Source: Rhodopseudomonas palustris (GTDB taxonomy: Bacteria > Pseudomonadota > Alphaproteobacteria > Rhizobiales > Xanthobacteraceae). Taken from it: a stretch of 64,000 nucleotides of DNA. The position numbers were made by a program, and so were the translations under genes. Positions 35,955 to 44,200 of this stretch are shown here, in pieces; position 1 is the first letter of the stretch; every line of letters begins with the position of its first letter. The notes under the pieces were generated by a model. It was not told where the DNA came from. It saw nothing but the letters and a program-made list of their open reading frames with translations, and searched no databases. The stretch covers positions 17,679-81,678 of the forward strand of contig JACRJB010000018.1 in the NCBI GenBank assembly GCA_016215605.1. The letters are read 5' to 3'.

Positions 35955-36988
35955 CCCGACCGATCCCGGCGTCGTCGCCAGAAGCGAAGGCCGGCGCGGC
36001 GTTCGGCAAGGTCCTGGTGCTCGGCAGCAATTCCTTCACCGGCGCCGAGATGGTGCGCGATCTGCTCGACCACGGCGCCGACGTGGTCGGCGTCAGCCGC
36101 TCGCCGGAGCCGCACGAGGCATTCCTGCCGTATCGCTGGACCAACACCGAACGCTTCCGCTTTCGTCAGCTCGACCTCAACCACGACCTCGACGCGCTGA
36201 TGGCGCTGATCGAGGCCGAGCGGTTTCCCTGGATCATCAACTTCGCCGCGCAGAGCATGGTCGGCGAAAGCTGGCTCAATCCCGACCACTGGTTCATGAC
36301 CAACGTGGTCTCGACGGTGCGGCTGCACGAACGGCTGCGGCGCTGCGACTTCCTGCAGCGTTACGTCCACGTCACCACGCCGGAAGTCTACGGCAACGCC
36401 ACCGGCACGCTGACCGAGGATGCGCCGTTCGATCCGTCGACGCCCTATGCGGTGTCGCGCGCCGCCGGCGACATGAGCCTGCGCTCGTATTTCCGCGCCT
36501 ATCAGTTTCCGGTGCTGTACACCCGCGCCGCCAATGTCTACGGGCCGGGGCAGCGGCTGTACCGCATCGTGCCGCGCACCATCCTGTTCATCCGGCTCGG
36601 GCGTAAACTCCAATTGCACGGCGGCGGCACTTCGGAGCGCTCGTTCATCGCCGCCTCCGACGTCGCCGAGGCGACGCGGCGGATCGCCGCCAACGGCACG
36701 CTCGGCGAGACCTATCACATCTCAACCGACCGCGTCGTCACCATCCGCGAACTGGTCGAGATGATCTGCACCACGATGGGCGTCAAGTTCGAGGACCACG
36801 TCGAGATCGTCGGCGAACGGCTCGGCAAGGACTCCGCCTACAGACTCGACAGCGGCAAGATCCGCCGCGAGCTCGGCTGGCGCGATCAGATCACGCTGGA
36901 GCAGGGCATCGACGACACCATCCGCTGGGTCGATCGCTGGTTCGACGTTCTGAAGACCCAGCCGTTCGACTACGCGCACAAGCCTTGA
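35951..36988 (+). CDS. NAD-dependent nucleotide-sugar dehydratase/epimerase (extended SDR)
   Basis: 345-aa SDR of the dTDP-glucose/GDP-mannose 4,6-dehydratase group. GKVLVLGSNSFTGAEMVRDL holds the cofactor loop. INFAAQSMVGESWLNPDHWF is the 4,6-dehydratase-like segment. The catalytic region has HVTTPEVYGN and TPYAVSRAAG, where Y-x3-R replaces the usual Y-x3-K, an oddity that could alter catalysis. LYTRAANVYGPGQRLYRIVP is conserved. GTG start overlaps the previous stop by 4 bases. 8 bp separate it from the methyltransferase gene. Confidence 0.8.
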   Translation: MTRPIPASSPEAKAGAAFGKVLVLGSNSFTGAEMVRDLLDHGADVVGVSRSPEPHEAFLPYRWTNTERFRFRQLDLNHDLDALMALIEAERFPWIINFAAQSMVGESWLNPDHWFMTNVVSTVRLHERLRRCDFLQRYVHVTTPEVYGNATGTLTEDAPFDPSTPYAVSRAAGDMSLRSYFRAYQFPVLYTRAANVYGPGQRLYRIVPRTILFIRLGRKLQLHGGGTSERSFIAASDVAEATRRIAANGTLGETYHISTDRVVTIRELVEMICTTMGVKFEDHVEIVGERLGKDSAYRLDSGKIRRELGWRDQITLEQGIDDTIRWVDRWFDVLKTQPFDYAHKP

Positions 36989-36996
36989 GGACCGCG

Positions 36997-37656
36997 ATGG
37001 GCCAGGAAATCGATCTGCTCGTCAACTATCCGCGCACCAAGCGCAATGTCGACGAGCGCGGCCAGACCAAGTCGGAAGAAGACCGCGCGATCGCGCGAAA
37101 ATTCGGCCAGGAGTTCTTCGACGGCGACCGCCGCCACGGCTATGGCGGCTTCAACTACATGCCGCGGTTCTGGCAGCCGGTGATCCCGACCTTCCAGTCC
37201 CATTTCGGCCTCGACGCGTCGTCCTCGGTGCTCGACGTCGGCTGCGCCAAGGGCTTCATGCTGCACGACATGGCCGAGCTGATCCCCGGCATCACCGTCA
37301 AGGGCGTCGACGTCTCCAGCTACGCGATCGAGCACGCGATCGACGACATGAAGCCGCATGTCAGCGTCGCCAGCGCGACCAAGCTGCCGTTCGCCGACAA
37401 ATCGTTCGACGTGGTGATCTCGATCAACACCGTGCACAACCTCGTCCGCGACGACTGCGCCATCGCGCTGCGCGAGATCGAACGGGTGGCGCGCAGGGGT
37501 GCGTTCATCACCGTCGACGCCTATCGCGACGACGAGGAGAAACGCCGGATGATGGCGTGGAACCTCACCGCGCAGACCATCATGCATGTCGACGAGTGGA
37601 AGGCGTTCTTCGCCGAGATCGGCTACACCGGCGATTACTACTGGTTCATCCCATGA
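36997..37656 (+). CDS. Class I SAM-dependent methyltransferase
   Basis: 219-aa methyltransferase. SVLDVGCAKGFMLHDMAELI is motif I, VKGVDVSSYAI the ribose-binding acid, and DKSFDVVISINTVHNL motif II (Methyltransf_11 type). The HGYGGFNYMPRFWQP lead is common in sugar methyltransferases of O-antigen loci. Start at ATG 36997 with SD TGAGG. Operon member between the SDR genes and the E1 pair, with 13 bp to the next start. Confidence 0.8.
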   Translation: MGQEIDLLVNYPRTKRNVDERGQTKSEEDRAIARKFGQEFFDGDRRHGYGGFNYMPRFWQPVIPTFQSHFGLDASSSVLDVGCAKGFMLHDMAELIPGITVKGVDVSSYAIEHAIDDMKPHVSVASATKLPFADKSFDVVISINTVHNLVRDDCAIALREIERVARRGAFITVDAYRDDEEKRRMMAWNLTAQTIMHVDEWKAFFAEIGYTGDYYWFIP

Positions 37657-37669
37657 TCTGGTTCGTTTC

Positions 37670-38662
37670 ATGAACGCCGAGACGTCGCGCCGTCTGCTGT
37701 TCGACATGCTGCGGATCCGCAGCGTGGAGGAGACGATCGCGGCGCGCTACGGCGAGCAGACCATGCGCTGCCCGACGCATCTGTCGGTCGGGCAGGAAGC
37801 GGTCGCGGCCGCCGCCGGCGCGGTGCTGAAGCCGACCGATCTCGCCGTCAGCGGCCATCGCGCCCATGCGCACTATCTCGCCAAGGGCGGCTCGCTGAAG
37901 GCGATGATCGCCGAGATCTACGGCAAGGTGACCGGCTGCTCGCGCGGCAAGGGCGGCTCGATGCATCTGATCGACGAGAGCGTCGGCTTCATGGGCTCGA
38001 CCGCGATCGTCGGCGGCACCGTGCCGGTCGGCGTCGGGCTGGCCTATCCGATGAAGCTCAACAACACCGGGCAAATCTCCTGCGTGTTCCTCGGCGACGC
38101 GGTGCCGGAGACCGGGGTGTTCTTCGAGTCGGTGAACTTCGCCGTGGTGAAGCAACTGCCTGTGCTGTTCCTGTGCGAGAACAACGGCTACTCGGTGTAT
38201 TCGCCGCTGAGCGTCCGGCAGCCGCCGGGGCGCAAGCTCTATGAGCTGGTCGCAGGCTTCGGGCTGAAGACGTTTCACGGCGACGGCAATGATGTTCGCG
38301 CGGTGCATGCGGCGCTGAGCGAGGGCGTGGCGGCGATCCGCGCCGGCGAGGGGCCGCGGTTCTACGAATTCGAGACCTATCGCTGGCGCGAACATTGCGG
38401 GCCGAACTACGACAACGACATCGGCTATCGCAGCGTCGCCGAATACGAGGCGTGGAAGCTGCGCGATCCGGTGCCGGCGCTGCGGCGTGCGCTGATCGCG
38501 GAGGGGGCGATCAGCGACGCCGATGTCGCGGCAATGCAGGCGGCGATCGACGCCGAGATCGCGGAAGCTTTCGCGTTCGCCGAAGCCTCGCCGTTCCCGG
38601 ATGCCTGCGACGCGTTCACCGACGTCTATGCGGCGGACGCGTTCGCGCCGGCGGCAGGCTGA
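37670..38662 (+). CDS. TPP-dependent dehydrogenase E1, alpha subunit-like
   Basis: 330-aa subunit resembling pyruvate/acetoin dehydrogenase E1-alpha. MRCPTHLSVGQEAVAAAAGA and SGHRAHAHYLAKGGSLKAMI are family motifs. The TPP/Mg site is LGDAVPETGVFFESVNFAVV followed by ENN about 30 residues after GD. It pairs with the beta-type gene 10 bp downstream. No E2 (lipoyl acyltransferase) or E3 gene is nearby, so an ordinary 2-oxoacid dehydrogenase complex is unlikely. A two-subunit decarboxylase or ketolase acting on an island intermediate is the better guess. The dedicated role is inference. Confidence 0.8.
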   Translation: MNAETSRRLLFDMLRIRSVEETIAARYGEQTMRCPTHLSVGQEAVAAAAGAVLKPTDLAVSGHRAHAHYLAKGGSLKAMIAEIYGKVTGCSRGKGGSMHLIDESVGFMGSTAIVGGTVPVGVGLAYPMKLNNTGQISCVFLGDAVPETGVFFESVNFAVVKQLPVLFLCENNGYSVYSPLSVRQPPGRKLYELVAGFGLKTFHGDGNDVRAVHAALSEGVAAIRAGEGPRFYEFETYRWREHCGPNYDNDIGYRSVAEYEAWKLRDPVPALRRALIAEGAISDADVAAMQAAIDAEIAEAFAFAEASPFPDACDAFTDVYAADAFAPAAG

Positions 38663-38672
38663 GGAGGGCGCG

Positions 38673-39725
38673 ATGAGCACGACATTCGCCGCCGCCATCC
38701 GCGAGGGCCTCGCCACGGCGCTCGCCGCCGACGACAGCGTGATCTGCTTCGGGCTCGGCACCGACGATCCCAAGGGGGTGTTCGGCACCACGCTGGATCT
38801 GCACAAGCAGTTCGGCTCCGACCGCGTGTTCGACATGCCGACCTCGGAAGCGGCGATGACCGGGATCGCGATCGGCGCGGCGCTGAACGGGCTGCGCCCG
38901 GTGCTGACGCATCAGCGGCTCGACTTCGCGCTGCTGTCGCTCGATCAGCTCGTCAACAACGCCGCCAAATGGCGCTTCATGTTCGGCGGCCAGCGCGGCG
39001 TGCCGATCACCATCCGGATGATCATCGGCCGCGGCTGGGGCCAGGGCCCGACGCATTCGCAGAGTCTGCAATCCTGGTTCGCGCATATCCCCGGCCTCAA
39101 GGTGGTGATGCCCACCACGGCCGCGGACGCCAAGACGCTGCTGCTCGGTTCGATCTTCGACGACGATCCGGTGATCTTCCTCGAGCATCGCTGGCTGCAC
39201 AACATGCAAGGCGACGTTCCGGCCGGCGACGTCCGTGAGCCGCTCGGCAAGGCGCGCGTGGTGCGCAGCGGCGACGCGGTGACGATCGTGGCGATGAGCT
39301 ACATGACCGTGGAGGCGCTGCATGCGGTCGATCATCTCGCCGCGCAGGGCATCGCCTGCGATCTGATCGACCTGCGCAGCATCCGCCCGCTGGACTGGCC
39401 GGCGGTGATCGCCTCGGTGCAGAAGACCGGCCGGCTGCTGGCGCTCGACCCCGGGCATCTCACCGGTGGCGTCGCCGGCGAAATCGTGGCGCGGATCGCG
39501 ACCGATCACTTCACGAGTTTGAATTGCGCGCCGCAGCGCCTCGCCGCGCCCGACGTGCCGGAGGCGACCAGCCCGGCGCTGACGAAGGATTATCACGTCC
39601 GCGCCGAACACATCGCGCAAGCCGTCGGCCGTATGCTCGGCCGCGAGGTCGAAACCGCGTCGCTGATCGCGCAGCGCCAATTCCCGCACGACGTGCCGGG
39701 CAATTGGTTCTCGGGACCGTTTTGA
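38673..39725 (+). CDS. TPP-dependent dehydrogenase E1, beta subunit-like
   Basis: 350-aa transketolase-C-type subunit. The Glu in MPTSEAAMTGIAIGAALNGL activates TPP. RLDFALLSLDQLVNNAAKWR is the E1-beta aromatic/Asn signature. RGWGQGPTHSQSLQSWFAHI and SIFDDDPVIFLEHRWL are standard. The C-terminal domain carries DLIDLRSIRPLDW. SD GAGGAGGG before ATG 38673. With the alpha gene it forms an alpha2beta2-type E1. The tail HDVPGNWFSGPF is unusual for metabolic E1-beta proteins. Confidence 0.85.
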   Translation: MSTTFAAAIREGLATALAADDSVICFGLGTDDPKGVFGTTLDLHKQFGSDRVFDMPTSEAAMTGIAIGAALNGLRPVLTHQRLDFALLSLDQLVNNAAKWRFMFGGQRGVPITIRMIIGRGWGQGPTHSQSLQSWFAHIPGLKVVMPTTAADAKTLLLGSIFDDDPVIFLEHRWLHNMQGDVPAGDVREPLGKARVVRSGDAVTIVAMSYMTVEALHAVDHLAAQGIACDLIDLRSIRPLDWPAVIASVQKTGRLLALDPGHLTGGVAGEIVARIATDHFTSLNCAPQRLAAPDVPEATSPALTKDYHVRAEHIAQAVGRMLGREVETASLIAQRQFPHDVPGNWFSGPF

Positions 39726-39749
39726 GGGCGCGATGATGGCAACACCTTT

Positions 39750-39837
39750 CCCCGTCATTGCGAGCGAAGCGAAGCAATCCAGCGCCGAGCACGAGGCTGT
39801 GGATTGCTTCGTCGCTGCGCTCCTCGCCATGACGGGG
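39750..39837. repeat. REP-like palindromic element, intergenic copy
   Basis: 88-bp near-palindrome beginning CCCCGTCATTGCGAGCGAAG and ending CGCCATGACGGGG, with inner GAAGCAATCCA / TGGATTGCTTC pairing. A related element lies inside the gene at 42409-43365. It occupies the gap between the E1-beta and ADH genes, where it may attenuate the operon. Confidence 0.85.
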
Positions 39838-39869
39838 AGAGTGCAGGACTCGACCACGCGGAGGCGGCG

Positions 39870-40925
39870 ATGTCCGTGACCTTCCGCGCTGCGGTGCTGC
39901 GCGACCTCAACCAGCCGCTCAGCATCGAAACCGTCGAAGCGCCGCAACTCGCCGCCGGGCAGGTGCTGGTCAAGCTGGCGTACTCCGGCGTCTGCCACAG
40001 CCAGGTGATGGAGGCGCGCGGCGGCCGCGGCGTCGATCGCTATCTGCCGCATATGCTCGGCCACGAAGGCTCCGGAGTCGTGGTCGAGACCGGCGCCGGC
40101 GTCGGCAAGGTCAAGCCGGGCGACCGCGTCATCCTCGGCTGGATCAAGGGCAAAGGCTCGGATGCCCAGGGCATCCGCTACAAGGCCGGCGACGGCTTCA
40201 TCAATGCCGGTGCGGTGACGACGTTCAACGAATACGCCGTGGTCGCCGAAAACCGCGTCACGCTGCTGCCGCAGGGCCTGCCGATGGACGTCGCGGTGCT
40301 GTTCGGCTGCGCGCTGCCAGTCGGCGCCGGCATCGTCATCAACATCGCCAAGCCGCAAGCCGGCAGCACGCTCGCGGTGTTCGGCCTCGGCGGCATCGGG
40401 CTGTCCGCGCTGATGGCCTGCAAGCTGTTCGACTGCAAGCAGCTGATCGCCGTCGACGTCGAGCCGTCGAAGCTGGCGATGGCCCGCGAGCTCGGCGCCA
40501 CCACGGTGATCGACGCGTCCAGACAAGACCCGGTCGCGGCGATCCGCGAACTGACCGGCGGCCTCGGTGTCGACTACGCGATCGAATCCGCCGGCCTGGT
40601 CAAAGTCATCGAGCAGGCGTTCGACGCGACGCGGCGGTTCGGCGGGCTGTGCGTGTTCGCCTCGCATCCGCGCAGCGGCGAAAAAATTGCGCTCGATCCG
40701 TTCGAACTGATCTGCGGCAAACGCATCCTCGGCACCTGGGGCGGCGACGCCAATCCCGACCGCGACATCGAGTTGCTGGCGGGGCTGTATCGCGACGGCA
40801 AGCTGCCGCTGGCGTCGCTGTTCAGCCGCCGCTACGCGCTCGACGAGATCAATGTCGCGCTCGACGATCTCGAACATCGCCGCAGCGTGCGGCCGTTGAT
40901 CGAAATCGATCCGACCCTGGGCTGA
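39870..40925 (+). CDS. Zinc-dependent alcohol dehydrogenase (MDR family)
   Basis: 351-aa medium-chain dehydrogenase. Catalytic zinc ligands lie in SGVCHSQVME (Cys), MLGHEGSG (His-Glu) and FGCALPVGAG (Cys). The NAD fold has VFGLGGIGLSALMACKL. It follows class III/I ADH sequence (TTFNEYAVVAENRV), but the four-cysteine structural zinc lobe is missing, replaced by a short KGKGSDAQGIRY loop. Probably oxidises or reduces a sugar intermediate or aldehyde in the island. 5 bp before the next gene. ATG 39870 with SD GAGGCGG. Confidence 0.85.
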   Translation: MSVTFRAAVLRDLNQPLSIETVEAPQLAAGQVLVKLAYSGVCHSQVMEARGGRGVDRYLPHMLGHEGSGVVVETGAGVGKVKPGDRVILGWIKGKGSDAQGIRYKAGDGFINAGAVTTFNEYAVVAENRVTLLPQGLPMDVAVLFGCALPVGAGIVINIAKPQAGSTLAVFGLGGIGLSALMACKLFDCKQLIAVDVEPSKLAMARELGATTVIDASRQDPVAAIRELTGGLGVDYAIESAGLVKVIEQAFDATRRFGGLCVFASHPRSGEKIALDPFELICGKRILGTWGGDANPDRDIELLAGLYRDGKLPLASLFSRRYALDEINVALDDLEHRRSVRPLIEIDPTLG

Positions 40926-40930
40926 CCGCG

Positions 40931-42412
40931 ATGCTGCATCCCGAGACCGAAGCGACGCTGCAGCAGATCCGGGCCGAGGCCGGCCCGGACCGCGCCATCG
41001 TGTTCGTCTCCGGCAATTTCAACATCGTCCATCCCGGCCATCTGCGGCTCTTGAAATTCGCCGCCGAATGCGGCGACGTTCTCGTCGTCGGCGTCGTCGC
41101 CGATCCCGGCTACGACTGGATGCTGCCGAACGAGCTCCGGCTCGAAGGCGTCCACGCGATCGGCTTCGTCAACCACGCTTTCCTGCTGCGCGACCGGCCC
41201 GAGGACGTCGTCGCCGCGCTGAAGCCCGCGGTGGTGGTGAAGGGCAAGGAACACGAAGGTGCCGACAATCCCGAGAAGCCGGTGCTCGACGGCTATGGCG
41301 GTCGGCTGCTGTTTTCGTCGGGCGAAGTCGCGTTCTCCTCGCTCGATCTGATCCGGCGCGAGTTCCGCGAGTTCAATCCGTCGTCGATCTTCAAGCCGCT
41401 GGACTATCCGCGGCGGCACCGCTTCGCGGTCGCCGACCTCAAGACCGTGCTGGCGAAATTCCCGACGCTGAACGTGCTGGTGATCGGCGACCTGATCGTC
41501 GACGAATACATCGCCTGCGATCCGCTCGGCATGTCGCAGGAAGATCCGACCATCGTCGTCACCCCGGTGCTGCGCGAATTGTTCGTCGGCGGCGCCGGCA
41601 TCGTCGCCGGCCACGCGGCGGGGATGGGCTGCAAGGTGAGTCTGCTCACCGTCGGCGGCAAGGACGCGATGGCCGATCTCGCCCGCGAGCGGCTGGCGTC
41701 CTACAACGTCGACACCATCATCCTCACCGACGAGAGCCGGCCGACCACCAACAAGCAGCGTTTTCGCGCGGGGAACAAGACGTTGCTGCGCGTCAGCCAT
41801 CTCAAGCAGCACGACATCGACGTCGATCTGCAGGACAGCATGCTGGCGACGGTGCGCGACAAGCTGCCGACGATCGATCTCGTGGTGTTCTCCGATTTCA
41901 ACTACGGCTGCCTGCCGACCAAACTGGTCGAGGCGATCAGCGCGCTGTGCCGCGAGCGCTCGATCCCGATGGTCGCCGACAGCCAGTCGTCGTCGCAGGT
42001 CGGCGACATTTCGCGCTTCAAGAACATGCTGCTGGTCAAGCCGACCGAGCGCGAGGCGCGGCTGGCGCTGCGGGACTTCGATTCCGGCCTCGTCGTGTTG
42101 GTCGAGGCGCTACGGCAGAAGGCGAAGGCGAAGAACGTCATCCTGACGCTCGCCGCCGAAGGCCTGCTGGTGCACGCCGCCGCCGGTCGCGGCTCGGTGC
42201 TGACCGATCGGCTGCCGGCGTTCAACACCGCGCCGAAGGATGCGGCGGGGGCGGGCGACTCGTTCTTCGTCTGCGCCGGCCTTGCGCTCGCGGTCGGCAC
42301 CGACATCTGGCGCAGCGCGTATCTCGCCTCGATCGCCGCCGCCTGTCAGGTCGGCCGCATCGGCAACATCCCAGTCACCGCCGCCGACATCATCAAGGAA
42401 CTCGACGCGTGA
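40931..42412 (+). CDS. HldE-like bifunctional protein with reversed domain order
   Basis: 493 aa. N-terminal cytidylyltransferase-like domain (1-150): FVSGNFNIVHPGHLRLLKFA with the H-x-G-H nucleotidyl motif, and VVVKGKEHEG. C-terminal PfkB/ribokinase domain (about 170-490): VLVIGDLIVDEYIACDPLGM, VGGAGIVAGHAAGMG and the catalytic PKDAAGAGDSFFVCAGLALA. In HldE of E. coli the kinase comes first and the cytidylyltransferase second; here the order is inverted. HldE phosphorylates heptose-7-P at C1 and adds a nucleotide. A similar step on this island's sugar is inferred. GTGA overlap with the next gene. Confidence 0.8.
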   Translation: MLHPETEATLQQIRAEAGPDRAIVFVSGNFNIVHPGHLRLLKFAAECGDVLVVGVVADPGYDWMLPNELRLEGVHAIGFVNHAFLLRDRPEDVVAALKPAVVVKGKEHEGADNPEKPVLDGYGGRLLFSSGEVAFSSLDLIRREFREFNPSSIFKPLDYPRRHRFAVADLKTVLAKFPTLNVLVIGDLIVDEYIACDPLGMSQEDPTIVVTPVLRELFVGGAGIVAGHAAGMGCKVSLLTVGGKDAMADLARERLASYNVDTIILTDESRPTTNKQRFRAGNKTLLRVSHLKQHDIDVDLQDSMLATVRDKLPTIDLVVFSDFNYGCLPTKLVEAISALCRERSIPMVADSQSSSQVGDISRFKNMLLVKPTEREARLALRDFDSGLVVLVEALRQKAKAKNVILTLAAEGLLVHAAAGRGSVLTDRLPAFNTAPKDAAGAGDSFFVCAGLALAVGTDIWRSAYLASIAAACQVGRIGNIPVTAADIIKELDA

Positions 42413-43365
42413 GCGCGCCGGGCAAAGCGCTGCTGGTCGCGGCGGGGCTCGGCACGCGGCTGCATCCGCTCACCCAGGTGCTGCCGAAATGCCTGATGCC
42501 GATCGCCGGGCGGCCGCTACTTGGGCTGTGGCTGGCGATGCTGCGCGAGGCCGGCTTCACCGAGATCGTCGTCAATCTGCATCACCACGCCGAGCTGGTC
42601 AGCGACTACATTCGCCGCAGCCCGTGGGCCGATCAGGTCGTGCTCGCGCCCGAACAGGAACTGCTCGGCACCGCCGGCACGCTGTTGCGGCATCGCGCGC
42701 GCTTCGCCGAGGGCCCGACGCTGTTCGCCCATGCCGACAATCTCAGCCTGTTCGATCCGCGCGCGTTTCTTGCCGCGCATGCGGCGCGGCCGGGCGATTG
42801 CGCGATGACGATGATGAGTTTCGTCACCGATCATCCGCAGAGCTGCGGCATCCTCACGCGCGATGCGGAAGGTCGCGTGCTGCAGATGGACGAGAAGCCG
42901 CAGCAGCCGAAGGGCGACCTCGCCAACGCTGCGGTCTATGTGATCGAGCCGGAGGTGATCGATTTCATCGCCTCGCTCGGCAAACCCGTGGTCGATTTCT
43001 CCACCGAAGTACTGCCGGTGTTCATGGGGCGGATCTTCTCGTTTCACAATGCCAGCTACCATCGCGACATCGGCAATCCATCCAGCCTGGCGCTGGCGCA
43101 GCTGGACTATCCGCTGGCGTTGTTGCAGTTCGAGACCTCTCCACGTCATTGCGAGGAGCGCAGCGACGAAGCAATCCAGAGCCGCGTGCACGGGTCTCTG
43201 GATTGCTTCGCGGAGCCTGTCATCGGGCGGCGCTCTGCGCCGACCCGTTGGCTCGCAATGACGAGGGGCGACGATCCTTGGTACGGGCTGATGTCGGACA
43301 ACGGCGGTACGTTGGCGAAGTCGTTCGCGCAGGCCGCGGCGCAAGCCTATGGCGGAGCCCGCTAG
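42409..43365 (+). CDS. Sugar-1-phosphate nucleotidyltransferase with in-frame REP insertion
   Basis: 318-aa NTP_transferase, GTG start in the previous stop codon. LLVAAGLGTRLHPLTQVLPK is the signature G-x-G-x-R...P-K loop, and FAHADNLSLFDP has the catalytic Asp. DEKPQQPKGDLANAAVYVIE and NASYHRDIGNPSSLALAQLD are family features, close to heptose/mannose-1-P guanylyltransferases (HddC type). Residues 246-285 (RHCEERSDEAIQSRVHGSLD and onward) come from a 120-bp REP element. The native tail then resumes at RGDDPWYGLM. The insertion is at the C-terminus, past the catalytic core, so the enzyme may be active. Confidence 0.85.
   Translation: MSAPGKALLVAAGLGTRLHPLTQVLPKCLMPIAGRPLLGLWLAMLREAGFTEIVVNLHHHAELVSDYIRRSPWADQVVLAPEQELLGTAGTLLRHRARFAEGPTLFAHADNLSLFDPRAFLAAHAARPGDCAMTMMSFVTDHPQSCGILTRDAEGRVLQMDEKPQQPKGDLANAAVYVIEPEVIDFIASLGKPVVDFSTEVLPVFMGRIFSFHNASYHRDIGNPSSLALAQLDYPLALLQFETSPRHCEERSDEAIQSRVHGSLDCFAEPVIGRRSAPTRWLAMTRGDDPWYGLMSDNGGTLAKSFAQAAAQAYGGAR
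43144..43263. repeat. REP-like element inside the nucleotidyltransferase gene
   Basis: Begins CGTCATTGCGAGGAGCGCAG and ends CTCGCAATGACG, its terminal inverted repeat. It contains GAAGCAATCCAGAG / CTCTGGATTGCTTC as inner arms. Length 120 bp (40 codons), starting exactly on a codon boundary, so reading frame is kept. Same family as the copy at 39750-39837. Confidence 0.9.
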
Positions 43366-44172
43366 ATGGCCGGCAGCGTGATCATCGCGGCGATCTCCAG
43401 CGACATCGGCGTGCAATTGGCGAAGCTGTATCGCGCGCAGGGCGTCGCGGTGATCGGGACCTATCGCTCCGCGGACAATCTCGACGAACTGAAAGCCGAC
43501 GCCGGCATCCATCTGGTGCATTGCGATCTGACCGATGCCGACAGCGTAAGTCGCGCGGCGGCGGAGATCGCGGCGCTGAACAGACCCTGGGAGCGTTTCG
43601 TCAGCGCGGCCGGGCAGTTGTCGCCGATCGGCGATTTCTTCGGGCGCGATTTCGCCGAATGGGCGGCGTCGCTGTCGCTGAATTCGGTGGCGCAGATGCG
43701 GCTGCTGCATGCGCTGTATCCACATCGCGATCAGTCGTCGGTCGCCAAGGTTGCATTCCTGGTCGGCGGCGGCATCAATGGGCCGTTCCGCAACTACTCG
43801 GCTTACTGTCTCGGCAAGGTGATGCTGGTGAAGCTGTGCGAACTGCTCGACGACGAATATCCGGACGTCCACGCGATCGCGGTCGGCACCGGCTGGGTCA
43901 ATACCAAGATCCATCGCCAGACCGTCGAGGCGGGTGACGACGCCGGAATCAATCTGCGCCGCACGCTGGAATTCATCGACAGTGGTCAGCAAGGCACCAG
44001 CTATGAGGACATCTTCGGCTGCATCGAATGGGCGTTCGGCGCCGGCCGCGTTGCCACCGGTGGACGGAATTTTTCGGTGGTGCACGATGGCTGGCGTGGC
44101 GGCGGCGCGCAACTGACTGCGCGGCTCGAAGCCGACACCAACATTTACAAGCTGCGACGGCACGGCAATTGA
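43366..44172 (+). CDS. Short-chain dehydrogenase/reductase
   Basis: 268-aa classical-type SDR. The N-terminus SVIIAAISSDIGVQLAKLYR is a degenerate TGxxxGxG cofactor loop (AAISSDIG). The catalytic set is Y-x3-K in YSAYCLGKVMLVKL with a Gly-rich VGGGINGPF before it in place of the usual Ser. It starts immediately after the nucleotidyltransferase stop (0 bp gap) in the island operon. Substrate unknown. Because the cofactor loop and Ser are altered, activity is likely but not certain. Confidence 0.75.
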   Translation: MAGSVIIAAISSDIGVQLAKLYRAQGVAVIGTYRSADNLDELKADAGIHLVHCDLTDADSVSRAAAEIAALNRPWERFVSAAGQLSPIGDFFGRDFAEWAASLSLNSVAQMRLLHALYPHRDQSSVAKVAFLVGGGINGPFRNYSAYCLGKVMLVKLCELLDDEYPDVHAIAVGTGWVNTKIHRQTVEAGDDAGINLRRTLEFIDSGQQGTSYEDIFGCIEWAFGAGRVATGGRNFSVVHDGWRGGGAQLTARLEADTNIYKLRRHGN

Positions 44173-44200
44173 GCGCGCCGAGTTGCGCCAGGAGGTTCGC

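Noticed and set aside
37670..39725. The E1 pair as part of a normal pyruvate dehydrogenase complex
   Set aside because: No E2 or E3 gene within the window; neighbours are sugar enzymes.
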